64,000 nt of DNA from Sandaracinobacteroides sayramensis (lineage in GTDB: Bacteria > Pseudomonadota > Alphaproteobacteria > Sphingomonadales > Sphingomonadaceae), in the NCBI RefSeq assembly GCF_022014495.1, contig NZ_JAKLSQ010000011.1, forward strand, positions 1 to 64,000. Direction: 5' to 3'. Of this stretch, positions 1-8,095 are shown piece by piece. Within the stretch, counting starts at the first letter, position 1; each line of letters begins with the position of its first letter. The position numbers and the translations under genes were made by a program. The notes under the pieces are model-generated. The model had not been told where the DNA came from, made no database searches, and saw only the letters and a list, made by a program, of their open reading frames with translations.

Positions 1-96
1 TGCGCCCTGGGCGCAGGCCGGAACCGCGGACAGGCTCAACACCGCCAACGCCCCGCCGCTTGCCGCCAAGCGCCATAGATCTCTCTCGAACCTCAA
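1..96 (-). CDS. N-terminus of an exported protein, probably a TonB-dependent receptor (cut by window edge)
   Basis: Read from 96 down to 1 this gives 32 in-frame residues with no stop. They begin MRFERDLWRLAAS, continue with an alanine/leucine-rich hydrophobic core and end in an AxA-type signal peptidase site (PACAQGA). The only sensible start is a TTG at 96-94, with a G-rich ribosome site (AGGGGG) 8 bases upstream. The signal peptide is seen; the identity is inferred. An AraC-type regulator gene immediately upstream on the same strand and the long AT-rich leader fit an outer-membrane TonB-dependent receptor, but any envelope protein is possible because the mature part is outside the window. 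Confidence 0.5.
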   Translation of the reverse strand, partial: MRFERDLWRLAASGGALAVLSLSAVPACAQGA

Positions 97-229
97 AGCC
101 CGTACCCCCTGCCGGCAAGGCCGTCACGGCGCGGGGCCGGACGGCATTCGGTCGCACACATCACAGGACAGACGCTGGAAGCAGAACGTTGCTGCGAACC
201 TGCGCCCCGATGTCGGCGATGCTCTTGCG

Positions 230-480
230 GCGGAAGATCAGAGTCGTTCAAGTCAATTCAGAACGATTTCAAATCATATTTGCCTTTTTGCCGGGTTTTT
301 ACAAACATAATGGCAATTTTGTTACAAATTTTCCGTCATTTTTTGTTGCAAAATTGAATCAATTGCGCGATGCAATCTGCGAAATATGAATCATGTATTA
401 TGCAATAAGGCAATTTTACTTGAAAACAGGAAATCAAATTGCAATCTATATTGTTGCAATTCATTGGAATCGGGGCGCTG
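230..480. promoter_or_regulatory. AT-rich intergenic region with repeated GCAAT motifs
   Basis: The 410 bases between the AraC gene and the cut exported gene hold no convincing gene. From about 230 to 480 the base composition drops sharply to AT-rich, in contrast to everything around it. The pentamer GCAAT occurs at 313, 372, 402, 410, 441 and 456. There is also ATTGC at 362, TTGCAA at 346-351 and a full ATTGCAAT palindrome at 438-445. This looks like a promoter and multi-site regulator-binding region for the leftward gene starting at 96. Which regulator binds is not known; the adjacent AraC protein is the first candidate. Confidence 0.45.
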
Positions 481-506
481 CACATGAAGGTGCCTGTCGT
501 TTCGCC

Positions 507-1490
507 TCACTCCCTCTGCCGCACGGCCCGCGCGCGCGTCTGGCTGGCGGACTCCGCGTAGCGACGCAGATAGGCGCGCGAGAAGCTCGGCGTGTCGGCG
601 AAGCCCGCCGCGGCCGCCATCTCCGCGATCGTGCGGCTCTCCATGCCGCTTTCCAGCCGCTCCCGTGCCCAGTCGAGGCGCACCGAGCGGATATATTCCT
701 TCACCGTCATGCCGAGGCAGGCCCGGAAGCCCTTGCGCAGGGTCCCGCCCGTCACCCCGACAGCGGCCGCGAGCTGTTCGGCGTCGCGCGCGATCCGATG
801 ATTCTCGCGCACCAGCCGCATGGCTTCGCTCACCGCGCGCACCGGCTGCAGGATCTCCGTCATCCCGCTCGCGGCGACATGCTCGGCAAGCCCCCGGTAG
901 AAGGATGTGGCGACCGCCGTCATCGTCACGCCCTGCGGCGGCAGCCCGCTGCCGAAAAGCCCGATCATCACATCGGCCGCGCGCAGCAGGCGACGGTTTT
1001 CGGCCAGCGGCGGCAGCGCGGTCGCCAGCGCGGAGAGACGCCTGCCGTCACCCGACAGGGCGCTGGCCGCGGCGTTCAGAGGCTCGCGGTGGAAATGGAT
1101 GGCCAGCACGTCCGTGCAGTCGCGCCAGGTCAGCCTGAAGCGGCCGGGCGCGGCGCAAAGCCAGGGCGTCCCCGCCGCGCAGGGCAATGTGCTGTCCGCA
1201 TGTGCGATCTCGACCGTGCCGTCGAACGGCATCAGCAGCAGGGCACGCCCGCGCGGCACATGCAGTTCGCGCGCCATCTGCCCGGGCGCATGATGCAGAT
1301 CGACGACCAGGTCGCCGACGTGAATCCGGTAGCGCGGCAGGCCGTGGCCGGCGACGCAGTCGAGAGCCCGGCCACGGGCGAGCGGCATCGGCTGCCCGTC
1401 CGCGGCGTGGGTCTGGCGGGGCGCCGGCAATTGCACGCCCGTCAGCACGCCCGCACCTGCATTCACTCTCACCAACGCGACGCCGTCCAT
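507..1490 (-). CDS. AraC-family transcriptional regulator
   Basis: This is a 327-residue regulator. The N-terminal two thirds is a poorly conserved sensing domain of the AraC-binding-like kind. The last 100 residues form the twin helix-turn-helix AraC domain: RLVRENHRIARDAEQLAAAVGV is the first reader helix region, and IAEMAAAAGFADTPSFSRAY is the highly characteristic second HTH with its conserved GF.....FSRAY pattern. It points toward the cut exported gene at 1-96, and it is divergent from the TonB/ECF operon with 167 bases between. In other Proteobacteria AraC proteins of this layout often sit beside siderophore-receptor genes and activate them in response to the ligand; that role here is an inference from position. 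Confidence 0.85.
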   Translation of the reverse strand: MDGVALVRVNAGAGVLTGVQLPAPRQTHAADGQPMPLARGRALDCVAGHGLPRYRIHVGDLVVDLHHAPGQMARELHVPRGRALLLMPFDGTVEIAHADSTLPCAAGTPWLCAAPGRFRLTWRDCTDVLAIHFHREPLNAAASALSGDGRRLSALATALPPLAENRRLLRAADVMIGLFGSGLPPQGVTMTAVATSFYRGLAEHVAASGMTEILQPVRAVSEAMRLVRENHRIARDAEQLAAAVGVTGGTLRKGFRACLGMTVKEYIRSVRLDWARERLESGMESRTIAEMAAAAGFADTPSFSRAYLRRYAESASQTRARAVRQRE

Positions 1491-1657
1491 CTTCCGCCTC
1501 CATATTCTGAAGGACCGGAATTCCCGGCGGGCGGCGCAGGACTTTTTTCACGCCCGCGTCTTTTGGCCGTTCCGCCGGCCGTGAGGCGGCGGCAAGCCGC
1601 GCTTCGGGCGATGACGCGAAGCTTTCACGAAACCGACGCATCAAGTCGCTGCTCGCC

Positions 1658-2344
1658 ATGACATTCGCCGACCGTTCCTCTTATCCCGACCGGGGCCTGG
1701 GCCTGCTCTGCTCGCTTGCGATCCACGCAGCGCTGGGCCTTGCGCTGTTCGTCTGGCCGGCCGCCGGGCCGAACGGAAAACGCGCTGGCACAAAGGGCGG
1801 AGAGGCGGTGCTGATCGTGGAGCTGCTGCCGCTGCCGGAGAGCGGAACCGACCGGCTCGAGGACAAGAGCAGCACGGGGCCGATGGCGGCCGAGCCGCCG
1901 GGCCGCGCGCCTTCGGCCGAAGGCCGTCCGCCGCAGGCCGCCGGCCGGGATCACCCGCCCGCAGCGCAGGCGCCCAGGGGGGCGCGCGACAGCCGCGAAG
2001 CCAGCGCGTCCGGCGCCGCCGAGCCGGTCGGCGGCGCCTTGCAGATCCGCTCGGGCGCCGACGCCCAGCCCTTCCGCGCCCTGCTGCTGCGCCACATCGA
2101 ACGCTTCCGGCGCTATCCGGACGAAGCCCGCGAAGCCGGCCTCGAAGGCACCGCCCGGATCCATTTCCTGATGAACCATCAGGGCCAGATTCTCGATATC
2201 TGGATCGAGATGAGCTCGGGGTCGCGGCTGCTCGACGAGGAAGCGATCGCCGCGGTGCTGCGCGCCCGGCCGCTGCCCCCGCCGCCCTCGAACTGGCCCT
2301 CCCCCATCGGCGTCACGCTGCCGATCGGATATGAGCTCAAATGA
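1658..2344 (+). CDS. TonB-like energy transducer
   Basis: The protein has 228 residues with TonB layout: one membrane-spanning anchor near residues 14-33, a proline/alanine-rich linker at about 75-125 for crossing the periplasm, and a C-terminal TonB domain at about 146-228. That domain contains the family signature RRYPDEAREAGLEGTARI followed by the LDEEAIAAVLRARPLPPPP helix-strand region. TonB passes ExbB/ExbD energy to outer-membrane receptors; no exbB or exbD is present here. It is the first gene of an operon and overlaps the next gene by 4 bases (ATGA), so it is probably a dedicated TonB for the receptor system signalled by the ECF/FecR pair downstream. Confidence 0.85.
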   Translation: MTFADRSSYPDRGLGLLCSLAIHAALGLALFVWPAAGPNGKRAGTKGGEAVLIVELLPLPESGTDRLEDKSSTGPMAAEPPGRAPSAEGRPPQAAGRDHPPAAQAPRGARDSREASASGAAEPVGGALQIRSGADAQPFRALLLRHIERFRRYPDEAREAGLEGTARIHFLMNHQGQILDIWIEMSSGSRLLDEEAIAAVLRARPLPPPPSNWPSPIGVTLPIGYELK

Positions 2345-3087
2345 CGGCGAGCGCCCTCCGGCCCGCCTTCGAGCGGGGCAGCCGCCCGCGCTGGCGCGCG
2401 GCGCTTGCCCTGCCCTTCGCGGCCGCGCTGCTGGCCTCCCCCGCGGCGGCGAATGACGATCCCGCGCCCTCGGCCGTCCACAGCTATCACATCCCAGTCC
2501 AGCCGCTGAACACCGCCCTGTCGCGCTTCGCCGAGACGAGCGGCGTCGACGTGCTGGTCGACGAGAGCGATGCCGCCGGACGGCGCTCCGCTCCCGTCGT
2601 CGGCGTCTTCGGCCCGCCGCAGGCGCTGCGCTCGATGCTCGACGGCACAGGACTGGTGGCGCGCTTCACCAGCCGCCGGTCGGCCGTCATCTCGCGCGCC
2701 GATCGCGTCGCCGCGGCCGATGAGGCGGCGCCGCCGGCCTATCGCGCGGGCAACGTCATCGTCCTCGACCGCATGGAGGTGCGCGCGACCCGGCTGATCG
2801 GCGCGCCCCGCCAGCTGATGAGCGGGCGGTTCATCGCCGACATGGCGAGCCAGATCCGCGACATCATGGTGACCGCCCGGGTCGTCGGCAAAGGCGCCGA
2901 TTCCCGAATGCGCATCCAGACGCGGATCCGCCCCGACGGCACGCTCCACGACGTTCGGGTGGCGATCGCCAGCGCCGACCCCGCGCGCGATGCCCGGATC
3001 GTCGCCCTGCTCGAAGGCGCGCGCCTCGATCTCGCCCCGCCCGAGGGCATGCCGCAGCCGCTCAGGTTCGACGTGGCCGGCCGATGA
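2341..3087 (+). CDS. Periplasmic STN-domain protein with a TonB-C-like C-terminus
   Basis: The protein has 248 residues. A cleavable signal peptide (alanine/leucine core, ASPAAAN cut site) covers about residues 1-38. Residues 46-112 form a secretin/TonB short N-terminal (STN) domain: the pattern YHIPVQPLNTALSRFAETSG is typical. STN normally sits at the front of FecA-type receptors and touches FecR, but here no receptor barrel follows. The C-terminal 80 residues (MRIQTRIRPDGTLHDVRV, then DARIVALLEGARLDLAPPEG) mirror the preceding gene's TonB domain (ARIHFLMNHQGQILDIWI, then EEAIAAVLRARPLPPPP). The gene lies between tonB (4-base overlap) and an ECF sigma gene (4-base gap). A free-standing signalling adaptor is the likely role; that is an inference. 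Confidence 0.75.
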   Translation: MTASALRPAFERGSRPRWRAALALPFAAALLASPAAANDDPAPSAVHSYHIPVQPLNTALSRFAETSGVDVLVDESDAAGRRSAPVVGVFGPPQALRSMLDGTGLVARFTSRRSAVISRADRVAAADEAAPPAYRAGNVIVLDRMEVRATRLIGAPRQLMSGRFIADMASQIRDIMVTARVVGKGADSRMRIQTRIRPDGTLHDVRVAIASADPARDARIVALLEGARLDLAPPEGMPQPLRFDVAGR

Positions 3088-3091
3088 AGCG

Positions 3092-3637
3092 ATGATAGCC
3101 TCGACGCGCCAGAATCTGCGGCGGACGCTGGCCGAGCGGTATCGGCAGATCCGCGCCCGCCTCTCGCGGCGGCTCGGCTCTGACAGCCTCGCCGACGAGG
3201 CGCTGCACGAAACCTGGCTGCGGCTCGGCAAGGGCGGCGAGCTGGCGCCGGTCGCCAACGAGGAAGCCTATCTGATCCGGGTCGCCATGAACCTCGCAAG
3301 CGACCTGCGCATCGGCGAGGAACGGCACGCGCACACGGTCGAACTGGAGGAGATCGCCGGGCATGCCGACGAGGCGCCCGACGCGCACCGCGCCGCCGAC
3401 GCGAAGCTGAAGGTGGAGAAGATCCTGGAGGCGCTGCAGGAACTGCCGCCGCGCCAGGCCGACATCTTCCTGGCCTGCTTCATGCACGGCGCCTCCACCG
3501 AGGACATGGCCGCCAGATATGGCGTAAGCCCGCGCACCGTCCAGACCGACCTGCGCGCCGCCGTCTTCCACTGCGCCCGGCGGCTCGGCCGAAAAGAGGT
3601 CTTCGCTGATCGCGGCTTCAAAGTGTCTAGGGAATAG
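3092..3637 (+). CDS. ECF-family RNA polymerase sigma factor (FecI-like)
   Basis: This is a 181-residue sigma-70 factor of the extracytoplasmic-function type. Region 2 is visible as LADEALHETWLRLGKGG...EEAYLIRVAMNLASDLR (about residues 30-75). Region 4 is LQELPPRQADIFLACFMHGASTEDMAARYGVSPRTVQTDL, with its helix-turn-helix. The start chosen is ATG 3092, four bases after the STN gene stops; longer in-frame extensions would overlap that gene deeply. The factor would direct transcription of target promoters once released by the FecR protein encoded next. Targets cannot be read from the sequence, but a receptor gene such as the one cut at the left edge is the obvious candidate. Confidence 0.9.
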   Translation: MIASTRQNLRRTLAERYRQIRARLSRRLGSDSLADEALHETWLRLGKGGELAPVANEEAYLIRVAMNLASDLRIGEERHAHTVELEEIAGHADEAPDAHRAADAKLKVEKILEALQELPPRQADIFLACFMHGASTEDMAARYGVSPRTVQTDLRAAVFHCARRLGRKEVFADRGFKVSRE

Positions 3638-3682
3638 GAGAAGCTTGCCAATGTACCGTTCGCCCTTCAGCGCCCCCAGCGG

Positions 3683-4678
3683 ATGCGCCCGTTCGTGACA
3701 CCGCGGACCGGCCTCGAACAGGATGTGGCGCCCCTGAAGCTGGAGGCGATGGACTGGGCCGCGCGCTTCGCGATCGGCCCGGTGACCGACGACGACCGGG
3801 CCGCGTTCGAGCGCTGGCGCCGATGCAGCCCCGCGCATGGCGAAGCCTATCGCGTCGCCGCCGGCTTTCTCGAGGAACTGCACGCGCTCGATCTGCCGTC
3901 CGCTCTGCCGGCGCGCGCCGGGTCCAACGACAATGGCGCGGCGCGCGCCGGCGATGGCCCGGCCATCGGCCGCCGCGCCTTTCTGCGCGGCGGCGCGGTC
4001 GCAGCCGGAGTTGCGGCCGGCGTGGTCGCGACGCAATCGCCGCTCGGCCTCTGGCCGACGCTCGGCGAGATGCTCGCCGACGAGCGCACCGGCCCCGGCG
4101 AGCGACGCAAGCTGTCGCCGATGGCGGGCGTCGATATCGAGATGAACGCCCGCTCCAGCCTCTCGCTGTCCGGCGCCGGGATGCGCCTCGTCTCCGGCGA
4201 GATCTTCGTTGCCGTCGACAAGCCGGACACGCCCTTGCGCGTACGGGCGAGGGACGCATCGGTCGTCGCCCGAAGCGCGCGGTTCAATGTGAACGCCCTC
4301 GACACCGAGCTTTGCGTCACCTGCCTCGAAGGCAGTCTGACCACCGCCCGGGACCAGCAGGACGTCAGGCTCGGCAGCGGTCAGGCGATCGCCTGGCGCC
4401 GCGACGGCGGCATGCGCCGGACCGACGCCGATCCCGAAACCGCCACCGCCTGGCGGCGCGGCCTCCTCGTCTTCAACGGCACCCCTCTCGCTTCCGCCGT
4501 TTCCGAGATCAACCGGCATTTTCCCGGGCGCCTCGTCCTGCGCGGCAGCGGCCTGGAGTCGCGAACGGTGACCGGAGTATTCCACGTCAACCAGATCGAG
4601 CTGGCCGTGGTGCAGATCCAGCAGCTTACCGGAGTCGGCGCCACCCGGCTTCCCGGAGGAGTCGTGCTGCTCGGATGA
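3683..4678 (+). CDS. FecR-family anti-sigma factor / signal transducer
   Basis: The protein has 331 residues with the usual FecR order. An N-terminal cytoplasmic sigma-binding segment contains AMDWAARFAIGPVTDDDRAAFERW (about 22-48). One membrane segment near 100-125 is preceded by a twin-arginine stretch (IGRRAFLRGGA), as expected for a Tat-exported anchor. The periplasmic FecR domain spans about 145-255. A C-terminal domain (NGTPLASAVSEINRHFPGRL ... GVFHVNQIELAVVQIQQLTG) is the part that contacts an STN domain. It follows the ECF sigma gene by 45 bases. Known FecR proteins hold and then release the cognate sigma factor when a receptor's STN domain signals ligand; here the STN partner is probably the protein two genes upstream. 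Confidence 0.88.
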   Translation: MRPFVTPRTGLEQDVAPLKLEAMDWAARFAIGPVTDDDRAAFERWRRCSPAHGEAYRVAAGFLEELHALDLPSALPARAGSNDNGAARAGDGPAIGRRAFLRGGAVAAGVAAGVVATQSPLGLWPTLGEMLADERTGPGERRKLSPMAGVDIEMNARSSLSLSGAGMRLVSGEIFVAVDKPDTPLRVRARDASVVARSARFNVNALDTELCVTCLEGSLTTARDQQDVRLGSGQAIAWRRDGGMRRTDADPETATAWRRGLLVFNGTPLASAVSEINRHFPGRLVLRGSGLESRTVTGVFHVNQIELAVVQIQQLTGVGATRLPGGVVLLG

Positions 4679-4729
4679 GCGCCATTCGGGAAGGCGGCGG
4701 AACGCCCGGCGGGGCAGGCCGGCCGGGCG

Positions 4730-5206
4730 TCACATGCCGTCGCGTCGCTGGCCCAGCGCGTCGCGCATGGCGAGACTGGAGTTGATCCGAGTCACCCCCG
4801 GCAGGCGGGAGAGGATTTCGCTGTGGATCAACTCGTAGCTGGCGGCGTCCTCCGCCTCCACCCGCAGCCAGTAATCGAACGAGCCGGCGATCAGGAAGCA
4901 TTCCTTCACTTCGGGGCACGCCCGCACCGCCCGCTCGAAGCGGCCGAGATAATCCTCCGTCTGCCGCTCCAGCGTCACCTGCACCAGCATGTTCACGCGG
5001 CGCTCGCCCGCCCCGCCCCGGCCCAGCACCACCGTATAGCCGCGGATATGGCCGGCCTGTTCCAGCATGCGGATGCGCCGGTGGCAGGCAGAGGCCGACA
5101 GCCCCACCTGCTCGCCGATCTCCGCATGCGTCCGGCGGGCGTTGATCTGCAGCAGCCTTAGAATCGCGCGATCGCGGGAATCGATATCCATCGAACGATG
5201 TTCCAT
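4730..5206 (-). CDS. Lrp/AsnC-family transcriptional regulator
   Basis: This is a 158-residue regulator beginning MEHRSMDIDSRDRAILRLL; an inner ATG at 5191 is equally possible. The winged helix-turn-helix (LQINARRTHAEIGEQVGLSA, SACHRRIRMLEQAG) occupies the first 65 residues. The C-terminal ligand-binding domain of the AsnC/Lrp kind (VQVTLERQTEDYLGRFERAV ... ECFLIAGSFDYWLRVEAED ... LPGVTRINSSLAMRD) fills the rest. It is divergent from an alr-dadA-ridA operon, and regulators of this family control D/L-alanine catabolism (DadR-like) in many Proteobacteria. A local effector such as L-alanine is therefore likely but not proven. Confidence 0.88.
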   Translation of the reverse strand: MEHRSMDIDSRDRAILRLLQINARRTHAEIGEQVGLSASACHRRIRMLEQAGHIRGYTVVLGRGGAGERRVNMLVQVTLERQTEDYLGRFERAVRACPEVKECFLIAGSFDYWLRVEAEDAASYELIHSEILSRLPGVTRINSSLAMRDALGQRRDGM

Positions 5207-5224
5207 ATTCTGAACATATCGCCC

Positions 5225-5249
5225 GATCTTATGTGCAATATGCAAGATC
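5225..5249. promoter_or_regulatory. Candidate Lrp-type operator between lrp and alr
   Basis: The 115-base gap between the divergent genes carries a dyad: GATCTT at 5225-5230 and AAGATC at 5244-5249, with an AT-rich centre that contains GCAAT. A further ATTGC follows at 5250-5254. Dyads with AT-rich centres are typical of Lrp-family sites, and the position allows control of both directions. The assignment is by position and symmetry only. Confidence 0.4.
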
Positions 5250-5321
5250 ATTGCAAACAATGGCCGGATTTTCGAACCTGTTTCGAATATGGTCCAATGC
5301 GGGAAAGGAGGCGTCTCTTTG

Positions 5322-6425
5322 ATGGTCGACGCTGTCGGGGCTGGCGGGATTCTCACGATCGATCTCGCGGCCCTTATCGAAAACTGGCGCCTGGTCGGCC
5401 GCACCGTCGCGCCGGCCGCGACCGGCGCGGTGGTGAAGGCCGACGCCTATGGGCTGGGGGCGAAAGCGGTCGCCCGGGCGCTGGCGCAAGCCGGATGCCG
5501 GCATTTCTTCGTGGCGCATCTGTGCGAGGCGGTGGACCTGCGCGAACCCCTGCCCGCGGCCTGTTCGCTCTATGTGCTCAACGGGCTGATGCCGGGGGCG
5601 GAAGCGCAATGCGCGCAGGCAGCGGCGGTGCCCGTCCTGAACTCGCTCGACCAGATCGACCGCTGGGCCGCCCATGCCGCGAACCTCGGCCGCAAGCTGC
5701 CCGCCATCCTGCAACTGGATAGCGGCATGTCGCGGATGGGGCTTTCCCCGGAGGAGCTGGCGGAACTGTCGGCGTCCCGCCAGCGGCTGGAGGGAATCGA
5801 GCTTCGCTATATCGCCAGCCATTTCGCCTGCGCCGACGAGCCTTCGAACCCGGCCAACGCCGCGCAGATCGCCCGCTTCGAGCAAATGTCCGCCGCTTTT
5901 CCCGAAGTGCCATGGACCTTCGACAATTCGGGCGGCGCGCTCGGCGGCAGGTCCGGCCATTTCGACCTCGTCCGCCCCGGGATCGCCCTTTACGGCGCCA
6001 ACCCGCTGACGAACGGCCCGAATCCGATGCGCCCCGTTGTGCAGCTGGAGGCCCGCATCGTCCAGCTGCGCCGCATTCCGGCCGGCGCCGGCGTGGGCTA
6101 TGGCCTCACTTTCACCGCCGGGCGCGAAACGCGCATCGCCACCGTCTCCATCGGCTATGCCGACGGCTGGCCCTGCCATCTCGGTAACCGGGGCGCGGCC
6201 TATATAGGCGGTGTCCGCGTGCCCATTGCCGGGCGCGTCTCGATGGACAGCCTGACGCTGGATGTGACCGACGTGCCCGAAGCGCATCTGTTCCCCGGTG
6301 CCCCGGTCGAGATGATCGGCCCCCATCAGACGCTGGAGGACGTGGCGAAGGACGCGGGCACCATTTCCTACGAAATCCTCACCCGGCTTGGGCGCCGCTA
6401 CGCCCGCCGCCATCTCGGAGCCTGA
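5322..6425 (+). CDS. alr: Alanine racemase (catabolic, DadX type)
   Basis: The protein has 367 residues. The N-terminal PLP-binding barrel carries the cofactor lysine in [10 protein letters not shown] at residue 39. The second catalytic base is the tyrosine of GVGYGLTF near residue 260, and [11 protein letters not shown] is a further family block. The enzyme interconverts L- and D-alanine in the cytosol. Start ATG 5322 is preferred over upstream in-frame codons because AAAGGAGG lies 8-12 bases before it. Five bases separate it from dadA, so the pair probably converts L-alanine to D-alanine and then to pyruvate. The catabolic role comes from that context; a biosynthetic alr elsewhere in the genome is likely. 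Confidence 0.93.
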   Translation: MVDAVGAGGILTIDLAALIENWRLVGRTVAPAATGAVVKADAYGLGAKAVARALAQAGCRHFFVAHLCEAVDLREPLPAACSLYVLNGLMPGAEAQCAQAAAVPVLNSLDQIDRWAAHAANLGRKLPAILQLDSGMSRMGLSPEELAELSASRQRLEGIELRYIASHFACADEPSNPANAAQIARFEQMSAAFPEVPWTFDNSGGALGGRSGHFDLVRPGIALYGANPLTNGPNPMRPVVQLEARIVQLRRIPAGAGVGYGLTFTAGRETRIATVSIGYADGWPCHLGNRGAAYIGGVRVPIAGRVSMDSLTLDVTDVPEAHLFPGAPVEMIGPHQTLEDVAKDAGTISYEILTRLGRRYARRHLGA

Positions 6426-6430
6426 AGGCC

Positions 6431-7684
6431 ATGCGCGTCATCATTCTCGGCAGCGGCGTGATCGGGGTCACCTCCGCCTGGTATCTGGCGGACGCCGGCC
6501 ATGAAGTGGTGGTGGTGGACCGCCAGCCCGGCCCGGCGCTGGAAACCAGCTTCGCCAACGCCGGCGAGATCTCGCCCGGCTACGCTTCCCCCTGGGCCGC
6601 CCCCAATGTGCCGCTGAAGGCGCTGCGCTGGATGTTCATGCAGCACGCGCCGCTCATCATCCGCCCCCGGCCGGACCTCGGCATGCTGCGCTGGACGCTC
6701 GCCATGCTGATGAACTGCACGCCCGCCGCCTACCGCATCAACAAGGAGCGGATGGTGCGGCTGGCGGAATACAGCCGCGACGAGCTGCGGGCGCTGCGGG
6801 CGGCAACCGGAATCCGCTACGACGAGCGGACGCAGGGCACGCTGCAGCTCTTCCGCAAGCAGAAGGACATGGACAAGCTCGGCGCCGACATGGAGGTGCT
6901 GCGCGCCGACGGCGTTCCCTTCGAACTGCTCGACCGCGCCGGCTGCATCGCCGCCGAACCGGGGCTGGCCGCCAGCGAGGCGCCCTTCGTCGGCGGCCTG
7001 CGGCTGCCGGACGACGAGACCGGCGACTGCTTCCTCTTCACCAGCCGGCTGGCGGAAATGGCGGCGGCCAGGGGCGTGCGCTTCGAATATGGCCGCACCG
7101 TCACCGGCCTATCCCACGCCGGCGGCCGGATAGAGCGGGTGGAGACGGCCGAAGGCCCGATCGCGGGCGACGCCTTCCTGGTGGCGATGGGCAGCTTTGC
7201 CCCCGCGCTGGTGGCGCCGCTTGGCATCCGCCTGCCCGTCTATCCGGTGAAGGGCTATTCCATTACCCTTCCCATCGTCGACGAGGCCCGCGCGCCCGTC
7301 TCCACCCTGCTCGACGAAAGCTACAAGGTGGCGATCACCCGGCTCGGCGGCCGAATCCGCGTCGGCGGCATGGCCGAGCTTTCCGGCTACCGCCGCGACC
7401 TGAACCCGGTGCGGCGGGAAACGCTGGAGCAATCGGTGCGGTCGCTCTTCCCCGGCGCCGGCGATTATGCCGAGCCCAATTTCTGGTGCGGGCTGCGGCC
7501 GATGACCCCGGACAGCACGCCCGTCATCGGCCCCACCCGCTACCCGAACCTGTTCCTGAACAACGGCCATGGCACATTGGGCTGGACGATGGCCTGCGGT
7601 TCGGGACATGTGATCGCCGACATCATCGGCGGCCGCGCCCCCGCGATCGCCGCCGACGACCTTTCGATCAACCGCTATCGCTGA
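6431..7684 (+). CDS. dadA: D-amino acid dehydrogenase, small-subunit type
   Basis: This is a 417-residue FAD-dependent oxidoreductase. The dinucleotide-binding motif is at the very N-terminus ([20 protein letters not shown]). It is followed by the DadA signature [21 protein letters not shown] and the C-terminal block [16 protein letters not shown] ... [15 protein letters not shown]. It deaminates D-alanine and other D-amino acids to 2-oxo acids, passing electrons to the respiratory chain at the inner membrane. Its length matches the family. It sits in an operon between alanine racemase and a RidA protein, which fits a D-alanine catabolic unit under the divergent Lrp-type regulator. Confidence 0.94.
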   Translation: MRVIILGSGVIGVTSAWYLADAGHEVVVVDRQPGPALETSFANAGEISPGYASPWAAPNVPLKALRWMFMQHAPLIIRPRPDLGMLRWTLAMLMNCTPAAYRINKERMVRLAEYSRDELRALRAATGIRYDERTQGTLQLFRKQKDMDKLGADMEVLRADGVPFELLDRAGCIAAEPGLAASEAPFVGGLRLPDDETGDCFLFTSRLAEMAAARGVRFEYGRTVTGLSHAGGRIERVETAEGPIAGDAFLVAMGSFAPALVAPLGIRLPVYPVKGYSITLPIVDEARAPVSTLLDESYKVAITRLGGRIRVGGMAELSGYRRDLNPVRRETLEQSVRSLFPGAGDYAEPNFWCGLRPMTPDSTPVIGPTRYPNLFLNNGHGTLGWTMACGSGHVIADIIGGRAPAIAADDLSINRYR

Positions 7685-7696
7685 AAGAGGACAAGC

Positions 7697-8044
7697 ATGA
7701 GCATTACCCGCTTCGACCAGGGCCCCCGCATGAGCCAGGCCGTGGTGCATGGAGACACCGTCTACCTCGCCGGGCAGGTCGCCTCCCCGGGCGAAAGCGT
7801 GACCGTGCAGACCAAAGGCATCCTCGCCCAGATCGAAGCGCTGCTCGCCCGCACCGGCAGCAGCAAGCAGCATCTCCTGAGCGCCACCATCTGGCTTGCC
7901 GACATGGCCGACTTCGCGGAAATGAACGCCGTCTGGGACGGCTGGATCGCCGACGCCCCGGCCCCCGCGCGGGCCACGGGCGAAGCGAAGCTGGCGACGC
8001 CCGACTACAAGGTGGAAATCATCGTCATCGCCGCGAAGGCCTGA
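7697..8044 (+). CDS. RidA/YjgF-family enamine/imine deaminase
   Basis: The protein has 115 residues, the normal size of a RidA subunit. Family blocks seen are DTVYLAGQVASP near the start, the middle helix with IEALLARTGSSKQHLLSATIWLADMADFAEMN, and the end YKVEIIVIAAKA. The usual active-site arginine region near residue 105 reads ATPDYKVEI, so this is not the classic RidA subgroup and may be one of the Rid subfamilies. Proteins of this family hydrolyse reactive enamine or imine intermediates. Twelve bases after dadA, it probably clears the imino acid released by the dehydrogenase. Confidence 0.85.
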   Translation: MSITRFDQGPRMSQAVVHGDTVYLAGQVASPGESVTVQTKGILAQIEALLARTGSSKQHLLSATIWLADMADFAEMNAVWDGWIADAPAPARATGEAKLATPDYKVEIIVIAAKA

Positions 8045-8063
8045 GCTTTTCCAACCGGCATCG

Positions 8064-8095
8064 AAAGGGCCGGCGCCTGCGCCGGCCCTTTTTTC
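8064..8095 (+). terminator. Rho-independent terminator of the alr-dadA-ridA operon
   Basis: A perfect 13-bp GC-rich stem (arms 8064-8076 and 8079-8091) runs straight into a six-T run at 8089-8094. It lies 20 bases after the ridA stop codon. The stop codon of the convergent MFS gene (8094-8096) touches the T run, so the same hairpin may also slow transcripts from the other side. Confidence 0.9.

Noticed and set aside
60-389. A 109-residue plus-strand frame at the left edge
   Set aside because: It overlaps the signal peptide on the other strand and translates the AT-rich regulatory patch; no support as a gene.
393-1661. A 422-residue plus-strand frame opposite the AraC gene
   Set aside because: It runs from AT-rich intergenic sequence into the antisense of a clear AraC domain; no ribosome site or family likeness.
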